A stretch of DNA of 5,137 bases from NCBI GenBank assembly GCA_900766655.1, contig CAAFWE010000016.1, forward strand, positions 1 through 5,137, read 5' to 3'. A program made the translations under genes and the position numbers. Shown in pieces: positions 1-5,102 of this stretch; the first letter of the stretch is position 1, and each line of letters starts with the position of its first letter. The notes beneath the pieces were generated by a model. The model was not told the origin of the DNA and ran no database searches. It worked only from the letters and a program-made list of their open reading frames with translations. Source of the DNA: an uncultured Alistipes sp. (GTDB lineage Bacteria; Bacteroidota; Bacteroidia; Bacteroidales; Rikenellaceae).

Positions 1-2
1 AT

Positions 3-53
3 GCACCATCGCCTGATGTGAAGATGTCGGCAGCCAATTGCTTCAAAAAATAG
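3..53 (+). CDS. possible 3' end of a plus-strand gene (partial, unidentified)
   Basis: Only one plus-strand frame stays open from the window edge. It runs to a TAG at 51-53 and reads APSPDVKMSAANCFKK. The codons (TCG, GCC, TTC, AAG) and the TAG stop match the habits of the neighbouring genes, and a lysine-rich tail is a common protein end. If real, it converges on maf with 7 bases between the two stop codons and no visible terminator. The piece is too short to assign a family. Two alternatives remain: the minus strand is also open here from a TTG codon, and it has an ATG at 9-7 that could start another gene downstream of maf. Confidence 0.35.
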   Translation, partial: APSPDVKMSAANCFKK

Positions 54-60
54 ATTTATT

Positions 61-660
61 CTAGGAAATCAACTCTTTCAGAGTCGCGTAGAGGCGTTGT
101 ACGGGTAGGCCCATAACATTGTAGAACGAGCCTTCGATGCCCTCGATGCCGATATAGCCAATCCACTCTTGAATGCCGTATGCGCCCGCTTTATCGAGTG
201 GGCGATATTTTTCTATATAGTAGCGAATCTCCTCCTCGTCAATCGAACGGAACGAGACGAGGCTCTCGGCCGAGAAGGATATGCTCTGCGTCGAGGTGCG
301 TAGCGTCACGCCAGTCACCACCTTGTGGGTAGCACCCGAGAGCATCGAAATCATCTCGAAGGCCTCCTCCTCGGAGCGAGGCTTGCCTAGAATCTTATTA
401 CCAAGTATCACCACCGTATCGGCTGTGAGTAGTATGTCGCGCTCTGCGAGGGTGTGCGGATAGGCGTTGCTCTTGAGCTGCGAGAGGTACTCGGCAACAC
501 GCTCTGCCTCCAAATTGGCTGGGTAGAGCTCCTCGCATTCGAACTTTTCGGCCAACTCAAAGTCGAGGTCGCACGAGGCGAGCAACTCGCGACGGCGAGG
601 CGATGCCGAAGCCAAAATGAGGCGGTAATCTTTTAATCTATCTTGCAGTAACATAGCCAT
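61..660 (-). CDS. maf: Maf-family nucleoside triphosphate pyrophosphatase (probable dTTP/UTP type)
   Basis: Maf proteins are cytoplasmic enzymes that hydrolyse nucleoside triphosphates to monophosphate and pyrophosphate. They are thought to clear modified or non-canonical nucleotides, and some members affect septum formation. The 199 residues match the usual family length. Visible motifs in order are the N-terminal loop ASASPRRRELL (17-27), TADT with the presumed catalytic Asp81 (79-82), GKP (92-94), SGATHKVVTGV (108-118), DKAGAYGIQ (156-164) and GSFYNVMGLP (177-186). The DKAGAYGIQ form resembles the YhdE/Bacillus Maf branch, which acts on dTTP and UTP, rather than YceF; the substrate is inferred from this alone. 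The chosen ATG directly abuts the stop codon of the upstream methyltransferase gene, with no gap. A second ATG two codons in is also possible. This is the last clear gene of the minus-strand operon. Confidence 0.95.
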   Translation of the reverse strand: MAMLLQDRLKDYRLILASASPRRRELLASCDLDFELAEKFECEELYPANLEAERVAEYLSQLKSNAYPHTLAERDILLTADTVVILGNKILGKPRSEEEAFEMISMLSGATHKVVTGVTLRTSTQSISFSAESLVSFRSIDEEEIRYYIEKYRPLDKAGAYGIQEWIGYIGIEGIEGSFYNVMGLPVQRLYATLKELIS

Positions 661-1386
661 TTAGCGTCTGCGAAATTCGGAACAAATAACAGCTGTAGCC
701 ACCGCCACATTGAGCGATTCGGAGCCACAGCGGTCGGCTGGGTAGGGTGGTATCAGCAGCTTGTGCGATACGGTTGCGGCCACCTCAGTCGAGATGCCTT
801 GTCCCTCGTTGCCCATCACGATGATGCCGCTCTTGTCGAGCTTAGCCGAGTAGATATTTTCGCCCTCGAGGAATGTGCCATAGACCTTCGCTCCGTGCTG
901 CTCACCGAGCCACTTTGCGAGGTTAGTATAGTGTACGCGCACACGCAAGATGGCTCCCATTGTCGCCTGCACAACCTTTGGGTTGAAGCAGTCGGCACTA
1001 TCCTCCGAACATACGATGTCCGAGATGCCAAACCAGTCGGCAAGGCGAATTATGGTCCCGAGGTTGCCTGGATTTTGCACACGATCGAGTGCCAAGACAA
1101 GGTTTGAGTCGGGTTTGACCGAGCCGATTTTCGCCTTCGGAATCTCCACCACCGCCAACACCGAGTTGGCAGTTTTCAGTTGCGAGATACGCTCCATCTC
1201 CTTCTCGCTAACCATCTCTGCATCAGCGAATACGGGTTTGGTTTGGTATATCTTGCGGATGCGAAGCGACGAGTTGCGAATCTCGCCTACAAGCTTCTCG
1301 CCCTCGGCAATAAATGCCCCCTGCTCCTCGCGTCCCTGCTTGGTCGCAAGAGCCTTGATGGCGAGTATCTCTGCGCGTGTGATCAT
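661..1386 (-). CDS. TrmH/SpoU-family RNA 2'-O-methyltransferase
   Basis: This is a SPOUT-class, SAM-dependent methyltransferase of 241 residues, predicted to methylate a ribose 2'-OH in tRNA or rRNA. The N-terminal part (about 1-90) contains the FIAEGEKLV stretch (25-33) typical of the small substrate-binding domain (SpoU_sub_bind) that recognises RNA. The C-terminal knotted domain carries all three SpoU motifs: motif 1 with LDRVQNPGNLGTIIR (100-114, Asn108 and Arg114 being the conserved positions), motif 2 IVMGNEGQGIS (189-199), and motif 3 from IPPYP (212-216) to SESLNVAVATA (222-232). The stretch between IP and SLN is a little long (PYPADRCGSE). The RNA target cannot be told from sequence, so no gene symbol is given; relatives include RlmB-like and TsnR-like enzymes. 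It starts 9 bases after the rnz stop codon and abuts maf. Confidence 0.93.
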   Translation of the reverse strand: MITRAEILAIKALATKQGREEQGAFIAEGEKLVGEIRNSSLRIRKIYQTKPVFADAEMVSEKEMERISQLKTANSVLAVVEIPKAKIGSVKPDSNLVLALDRVQNPGNLGTIIRLADWFGISDIVCSEDSADCFNPKVVQATMGAILRVRVHYTNLAKWLGEQHGAKVYGTFLEGENIYSAKLDKSGIIVMGNEGQGISTEVAATVSHKLLIPPYPADRCGSESLNVAVATAVICSEFRRR

Positions 1387-1395
1387 ATTTTTTCG

Positions 1396-2304
1396 CTATA
1401 TCTTAAATGTTTCGCCCTCTTTGGCGATGTAGGTTTCGGGAAATATGGCTCGAGCCTCCTCTTGGAGTGGGGTAGGGTCTTTGTAGCGCGACGAGAAGTG
1501 TCCAATCAGCAACTTTTTTGCCCCAGCAGCCAATGCGGTCTTTGCGGCATCTATCGATGTGGAGTGTCCGCGAGACTTGGCAGTGCGCTGATGCTCAGCA
1601 CCATAAGTCGCTTCGTGATAGAGCATATCGACTCCAGCAACATACTTTGCTACTGCGCCCGAGCGGTTGGTGTCCGAGCAGTAGGCATACGACTGCGGAG
1701 GGTGCGCCACAAAGGTTATCCTCTCGTTTGGTAGCGTAGTTCCATCCTCCAACTCTATGTCGAGTCCCTCCTTGGCAGCGACAATCTGCTTCAGGGAGAG
1801 ACCATATCTCTCGATGGCAAACTTGTCGACATTGCGAGCCATAAGTTTCTCACGGAAGAGGTAGCCCGAAGTCGGCACGCGGTGGCGGAGCGGAATGCTC
1901 CACACCTCCATCGAGCGGTTCTCGAAGATTATCTGATGCTTGGTGGTGTCGACCTCTACCCACTCCACTTCGTAGGGTAGTTCTGAGTCGAAAAAGCGCA
2001 GATGACACTCCAAGATGTCGCCAAAAGGTCTTGGCGCATAGATGGTTAGCGGTGTCTTCTTGCCATAGAGACCGAGTGTCGAGATGAGTGGAAACAATCC
2101 AAAGCAGTGGTCGCCGTGGAGGTGCGAGATGAATACCGCACGCAGTCGCAACGGGTTGATGCCACAGCGGAACATCTGCTTCTGCACACCCTCGCCCGCA
2201 TCGACCAAGAAGTACTGCTCGTTGCAGTTCACCACTTGTGCCGATGGGTATCCGCTTGCTGTGGGCTTGGCAGATGACGACCCCAAGATTGTTACGCTAA
2301 TCAT
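1396..2304 (-). CDS. rnz: ribonuclease Z (tRNA 3' endonuclease)
   Basis: RNase Z cuts precursor tRNAs just after the discriminator base to remove the 3' trailer, which is needed when CCA is not encoded. The 302 residues are the usual length for the short (ElaC-type) homodimeric form. The metallo-beta-lactamase fold is clear: N-terminal ILGSSSAKP (6-14), metal motif HLHGDH (61-66; His61, His63, Asp65, His66), PLRHRVPTSGY (138-148; His141), YCSDT (208-212; Asp211), HEAT (230-233), and GHFSSRY (268-274; His269). All expected zinc ligands are present. The insertion at about 150-196 is the flexible arm that grips the tRNA elbow. It ends in LEDGTTLPN but lacks an obvious Gly-Pro motif seen in many ElaC proteins. 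The start lies 12 bases after the upstream stop codon. Confidence 0.96.
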   Translation of the reverse strand: MISVTILGSSSAKPTASGYPSAQVVNCNEQYFLVDAGEGVQKQMFRCGINPLRLRAVFISHLHGDHCFGLFPLISTLGLYGKKTPLTIYAPRPFGDILECHLRFFDSELPYEVEWVEVDTTKHQIIFENRSMEVWSIPLRHRVPTSGYLFREKLMARNVDKFAIERYGLSLKQIVAAKEGLDIELEDGTTLPNERITFVAHPPQSYAYCSDTNRSGAVAKYVAGVDMLYHEATYGAEHQRTAKSRGHSTSIDAAKTALAAGAKKLLIGHFSSRYKDPTPLQEEARAIFPETYIAKEGETFKI

Positions 2305-2316
2305 ACGACGATAACT

Positions 2317-2604
2317 CTACTCTTTATGGCCTGGCCCCTTTGGAAACCACCCTTTATTTACTCGCTCTCGCTGCTCCTTGAGCTCCAAGATGCTCCAGAA
2401 CGACGAGAAAGCGGTGACACCAAGTATTGTCGAGCCTACGAGATTATCTATTGCGATAGATAATAGAGCGCAGATGATGCCGACAACCAAGAATACCCAC
2501 CAGCACTTTGTGCCGAGGTAGTACTCCGCTTTGATGACAATCGGATGGAAGAGTCCGATAATCAAGAAGGTCGCCAGACCTACTACTATTCCCGTAAAGT
2601 TCAT
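2317..2604 (-). CDS. DUF4491-type small membrane protein
   Basis: A 95-residue integral membrane protein of unknown function. I recognise it from memory as the DUF4491 family of Bacteroidota, from the pattern MNFTG at the start, IGLFHPIVIKAEYY (16-29), the Cys-Trp-Trp at 34-36 and the tail KGWFPK (84-89). Three hydrophobic segments are visible at about 3-24, 35-52 and 55-73, followed by a charged tail of about 20 residues (KEQRERVNKG...). His20-Pro21 near the end of the first helix and Lys25/Glu27 just after it are polar residues that may matter. There is no signal peptide cleavage site and no known enzymatic motif. It lies 10 bases after the trxB stop codon and 12 bases before rnz, so it is co-transcribed with them. 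That suggests a housekeeping role but does not say which. Confidence 0.88.
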   Translation of the reverse strand: MNFTGIVVGLATFLIIGLFHPIVIKAEYYLGTKCWWVFLVVGIICALLSIAIDNLVGSTILGVTAFSSFWSILELKEQRERVNKGWFPKGPGHKE

Positions 2605-2614
2605 ACTCTATCTC

Positions 2615-3541
2615 CTATTTCTGCGATGCGAGCCAACGCTCTGCGTCGAGTGCTGCAATGCAACCCGAGCCAGCGGCTACGATGGCCTGACGGTAGTGTG
2701 GGTCACGCACATCACCCGCTGCGAAGATGCCCTCAACCGAGGTCTTCGAGGTGCCTGGCTCAACCACGATATAACCCTGCTCGTCCAACTCGACCTTGCC
2801 CTTAACCAACTCAGTGTTAGGGTGATGGCCAATTGCGAGGAAGAAGCCCGAGATGTCGATGTCGTACTCCTCACCATTGCCATTGCGGAGGCGAGCACCA
2901 GTCACACCATCCATATCGCCCAATACCTCTACGGTGTTGTGCTCGAACAAAACCTTGATGTTAGGGGTGTTGAATACACGCTCCTGCATAGCCTTCGATG
3001 CGCGGAGGAATGGCTTGCGCACAATGAGATAGACCTGACGGCAGAGCGAAGCGAGGTAGGTAGCCTCCTCGCAAGCGGTGTCACCACCACCTACGACTGC
3101 CACATCCTGCTTGCGGTAGAAGAATCCGTCGCAGGTTGCACAAGCACTTACGCCAATACCGCGGAACTTGAGCTCCGACTCCAAACCGAGATACTTTGCC
3201 GATGCTCCGGTGCAGATGATAACAGCCTCAGCCTCAATCACTTTGTCGTTGTCGACAGTTACGCGGAACGGACGCTCCGAAGTCTCGATATTGGTGATGA
3301 TACCGGTGCGAACATCGGCTCCGAGGCGGAGTGCCTGAGCACGCAAATCGTTCATCATCTCGGTGCCACGAATACCCTCAGGATAGCCTGGGAAGTTCTC
3401 GATTTCGGTGGTTGTTGTAAGCTGTCCTCCAGGCTCGATTCCCTCGTACAAAACAGGGTTGAGCGCAGCACGCGCAGCATAGATTGCAGCGGTAAAACCA
3501 GCAGGTCCGCTACCAATGATAAGTACCTTTGTCTTCTCCAT
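2615..3541 (-). CDS. trxB: thioredoxin-disulfide reductase
   Basis: This FAD enzyme passes electrons from NADPH to oxidised thioredoxin in the cytoplasm. Its 308 residues match the low-molecular-weight bacterial type. Visible elements in order are the FAD-binding GSGPAG (10-15), PGGQL (37-41), ENFPGYPEG (48-56), the redox-active CATC followed by Asp (134-138), the NADPH-domain glycine motif GGGDTACEEA (151-160), ICTGAS (109-114), and the FAD-binding GIFAAGDV (271-278) with YRQAIVAAGSGCIAAL (283-298). The segment that binds the NADPH 2'-phosphate reads VRKPFLR (174-180), where E. coli has an HRRxxxR-type motif; the basic residues are largely kept. The single sensible start is the ATG after an A-rich leader, with no Shine-Dalgarno sequence. 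It is the first gene of the operon, with promoter-like boxes 40-160 bases upstream. Confidence 0.97.
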   Translation of the reverse strand: MEKTKVLIIGSGPAGFTAAIYAARAALNPVLYEGIEPGGQLTTTTEIENFPGYPEGIRGTEMMNDLRAQALRLGADVRTGIITNIETSERPFRVTVDNDKVIEAEAVIICTGASAKYLGLESELKFRGIGVSACATCDGFFYRKQDVAVVGGGDTACEEATYLASLCRQVYLIVRKPFLRASKAMQERVFNTPNIKVLFEHNTVEVLGDMDGVTGARLRNGNGEEYDIDISGFFLAIGHHPNTELVKGKVELDEQGYIVVEPGTSKTSVEGIFAAGDVRDPHYRQAIVAAGSGCIAALDAERWLASQK

Positions 3542-3578
3542 ATTTTTACTCTTTTTATTGAATTTCTTATTCGTTCTG

Positions 3579-3612
3579 CAAATGTACGAAATCTATTGCA
3601 AAAGACGAAAAA
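3579..3612 (-). promoter_or_regulatory. probable trxB operon promoter (Bacteroides-type)
   Basis: Read on the minus strand, 3586-3579 is TACATTTG, an exact match to the Bacteroidota -7 consensus TAnnTTTG, and it continues with CA as is common in this phylum. About 19 bases further upstream lies a T-rich stretch TTTTTCG (3612-3606) that is an imperfect -33 element. A better TTTTG (3603-3599) is only about 12 bases away. Transcription would begin roughly 30 bases before the trxB start codon, giving a short leader. Confidence 0.6.
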
Positions 3613-3634
3613 GGCGATGTAAAAAAGTTGCGAG

Positions 3635-3666
3635 TTTGCAAAAACAAAAAAAAATTTCTATATTTC
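3635..3666 (+). promoter_or_regulatory. candidate distal promoter for exbB operon
   Basis: TTTG at 3635-3638 is followed after 20 bases by TATATTTC at 3659-3666. This differs from the Bacteroidota consensus TAnnTTTG only in the last base, and the -33 element and spacing are good. Use of this promoter would give exbB a leader of about 170 bases. Confidence 0.35.
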
Positions 3667-3703
3667 GGACTGTAATATGCTATTTTAGGGCCGAGCGGAG
3701 GTG

Positions 3704-3711
3704 CAAAAGTA
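3704..3711 (-). promoter_or_regulatory. second possible trxB-directed -7 box
   Basis: On the minus strand this reads TACTTTTG followed by CA, another exact match to TAnnTTTG. No TTG or TTTG is found at the expected distance upstream, so it is weaker than the proximal candidate. If used, it would give a trxB leader of about 160 bases. In a 305-base AT-rich region a chance match is possible. Confidence 0.3.
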
Positions 3712-3765
3712 GACTAATCGTTTGTGTGATAGATGGTTGAGTGTTTTGCAAGGTGTAGCAAGGCG

Positions 3766-3796
3766 TTGGGTAGCAAGAGTGAAAAGCATAAATTTT
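3766..3796 (+). promoter_or_regulatory. candidate proximal promoter for exbB operon
   Basis: TTG at 3766-3768 is followed after 20 bases by TAAATTTT (3789-3796), one base off TAnnTTTG. It would place the transcription start at about 3800-3805 and give a leader of about 45 bases that is almost purely A and T, as seen for highly expressed Bacteroidota genes. This choice competes with the distal candidate, and sequence alone cannot decide between them. Confidence 0.35.
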
Positions 3797-3826
3797 TACC
3801 AAAATAAATAAACTAAACAACTAAAT

Positions 3827-3844
3827 TTTTTAATTAATTAAAAA
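3827..3844. repeat. 18-bp perfect AT-only palindrome before exbB start
   Basis: Five T, then AATTAATT, then five A form a perfect inverted repeat centred between 3835 and 3836. It ends two bases before the exbB ATG, just where ribosome loading occurs. As RNA it would give only A-U pairs, so a stable hairpin is unlikely. It may simply be the low-structure AT-rich leader favoured for strong translation in this phylum. Confidence 0.6.
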
Positions 3845-3846
3845 CT

Positions 3847-4623
3847 ATGAAAAAATTATTTTTGGTTTTGGCAGCTGCTGTAATGACATTCGGCACTGCA
3901 ATCGCACAGGAGGTCGCTACTGCAGCAGCAGAGCAGCCAGCAACAGAGGTTGTTGCTGAGACCGTAAACGCAGAGACTGCACTTGCTGGTGAGTCACTTC
4001 ACTATGTTTTGATGCAGAAGTTCCTCGAGGGTGGTTGGGGATGGATGCTCCCAATCCTCATCGTATTGGTACTCGGTTTGGCTATCGCTGTTGAGCGTAT
4101 CCTCTTCCTCACTCTTTCGACCATCAACACCAAGGCTTTCATCGCAGATGTAGAGAAGGCATTGGCAGAGGGTGGCATCGAGGCTGCTAAGGATGTTTGC
4201 CGCAACAAGCGTGGTCCTATCGCTTCGATCTTCTATCAGGGCTTGGATCGCTACCACCTCGGTCTCGACGCAGTTGAGAAGGCAGTAGTATCTTACGGTT
4301 CGGTTCAGACTGGTCGTTTGGAGTCGGGTCTCGGTTGGTTGTCGTTGTTCATCTCGCTCTCGCCATCACTCGGATTTATGGGTACCGTTGTTGGTCTCGT
4401 TCAGTCGTTCGACTCGATCCAGGCAGCAGGTGATATCAGCCCAGCACTCGTAGCAGGTGGTATGAAGGTGGCCCTCTTGACCACTCTCCTCGGTCTCATC
4501 GCAGCTATGGTTCTCCAGGTGTTCTACAACTTCGTTATCGTTAAGATCGACGGTATGGTGAACGAGATGGAGGATGCTTCGATCACTTTGACCGATATTC
4601 TCACAGCTTACAGCAAGAAGTAA
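3847..4623 (+). CDS. exbB: ExbB/TolQ/MotA-family proton channel protein with signal peptide
   Basis: This inner-membrane component forms, with ExbD, the proton-driven motor that energises TonB for outer-membrane transport. The 258 residues begin with a clear signal peptide (MKKLFLVLAAAVMTFGTAIA, likely cut after Ala20), followed by an Ala/Glu/Thr-rich linker (21-48) predicted to be periplasmic. Membrane helices lie at about 66-88, 162-187 and 205-232, with a cytoplasmic domain (about 90-160) between the first two. The core signature is SPSLGFMGTVVGLVQSFD (172-189; Pro173, Gly179, Thr180). In the last helix ALLTTLLGL (209-217) carries the conserved threonines that line the channel. The order with a small membrane protein and exbD downstream supports ExbB over MotA. 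Codons GGT, CGT, ATC and CTC dominate, suggesting high expression. TolQ is the main alternative. Confidence 0.93.
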   Translation: MKKLFLVLAAAVMTFGTAIAQEVATAAAEQPATEVVAETVNAETALAGESLHYVLMQKFLEGGWGWMLPILIVLVLGLAIAVERILFLTLSTINTKAFIADVEKALAEGGIEAAKDVCRNKRGPIASIFYQGLDRYHLGLDAVEKAVVSYGSVQTGRLESGLGWLSLFISLSPSLGFMGTVVGLVQSFDSIQAAGDISPALVAGGMKVALLTTLLGLIAAMVLQVFYNFVIVKIDGMVNEMEDASITLTDILTAYSKK

Positions 4624-4656
4624 TTTAACGGATAATCGTATAGAAAACAATTAAGT

Positions 4657-5091
4657 ATGAAAACAGCATTGAAAATCGTGCTTGGATGTCTTCTCGGCAT
4701 AACTCTCGCCCTTGTGGGTTGGGCAGTTTATGAGGGTGGTTCAGACCTCTCCATCAGCGTTAACCTCTTGTGGGGTTATGGATTGCTCGGTTTGGCAATC
4801 TTGGGAGTGCTCTGCGCTGCTCTTGTCGATACGATTAGCCATCCTGCAGGATTGGGTAAGACGCTTCTCGGTCTTGTTGTCGTTGTAGCTGTTGTGGGTG
4901 CCGCACTTGCTTTGGTATTGACCCACGATGCTACTCCGGTAGCAAATTCGGCCGGTGGCTCTTTCGACAATCCTTTTGAGTTGAGAATTGCCGAGCTCGG
5001 TATCTATGTTACATATATCGTAGCAGCTATCGCTTTGTTGGCTGTAGTCGTAGATATGCTAAGCGGAGTAGTTCGCAAAATGATTAAGTAG
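4657..5091 (+). CDS. uncharacterised four-helix membrane protein between exbB and exbD
   Basis: A 144-residue protein with four hydrophobic segments at about 5-25, 37-58, 68-89 and 114-137. Positive charges (Lys2, Lys6, Lys68, Arg140, Lys141) suggest that both ends face the cytoplasm, leaving loops 26-36 and 90-113 in the periplasm. Loop 90-113 is acidic and glycine/serine-rich (DATPVANSAGGSFDNPFELR). The N-terminal hydrophobic stretch lacks a convincing cleavage site and is read as a membrane anchor. I do not recognise a named family, but hypothetical membrane proteins at this position between exbB and exbD are known from Bacteroidota. It lies 33 bases after exbB and 11 before exbD with no terminator between, so it is probably part of the same operon and perhaps of the same complex. 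Asp58 and Asp133 near helix ends are notable. Confidence 0.9.
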   Translation: MKTALKIVLGCLLGITLALVGWAVYEGGSDLSISVNLLWGYGLLGLAILGVLCAALVDTISHPAGLGKTLLGLVVVVAVVGAALALVLTHDATPVANSAGGSFDNPFELRIAELGIYVTYIVAAIALLAVVVDMLSGVVRKMIK

Positions 5092-5102
5092 TCGGAGAAT
5101 TT

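Larger units (their letters stand above)
3542..3846. other. divergent intergenic region between trxB and exbB
   Basis: This 305-base stretch separates two divergently transcribed operons and contains no convincing gene. It is AT-rich compared with the flanking genes. It holds perfect TAnnTTTG boxes on the minus strand, weaker boxes on the plus strand, a cluster of three GCAAG repeats (3748-3777) and an AT-only palindrome touching the exbB start. There is no obvious rho-independent terminator or riboswitch-like fold. The open frame crossing 3516-3740 on the plus strand begins inside trxB and has an implausible Lys/Arg/Cys-rich composition. Confidence 0.8.

Noticed and set aside
1..60. Start of a sixth minus-strand operon gene after maf
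   Set aside because: The ATG at 9-7 leaves only three codons, and the TTG-started frame has a rare TCA codon. The plus-strand reading ending in TAG fits local codon use better, though the question stays open.
950..1734. Plus-strand open frames of 160 and 184 codons opposite the methyltransferase and rnz genes
   Set aside because: They lie antisense to two genes with complete catalytic motifs, have no recognisable domains, and show cysteine- and arginine-rich composition typical of shadow frames.
2531..3622. 363-codon plus-strand open frame opposite trxB and the DUF4491 gene
   Set aside because: It is in exact complementary register with the trxB codons and is open only because trxB lacks TTA, CTA and TCA. 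The translation shows no domain, and trxB on the other strand is unmistakable.
3516..3740. 74-codon plus-strand frame covering the trxB start and intergenic region
   Set aside because: It begins antisense inside trxB, runs through promoter-like AT-rich sequence, and gives an unlikely Lys/Arg/Cys-rich product.
3994..4257. Minus-strand frames inside exbB
   Set aside because: They are shadows of a strongly codon-biased exbB gene, without a sensible start context or motif.
4624..4656. Possible terminator between exbB and the four-helix protein gene
   Set aside because: No stem-loop followed by a T run can be drawn in the 33 bases, so read-through is the simpler reading.
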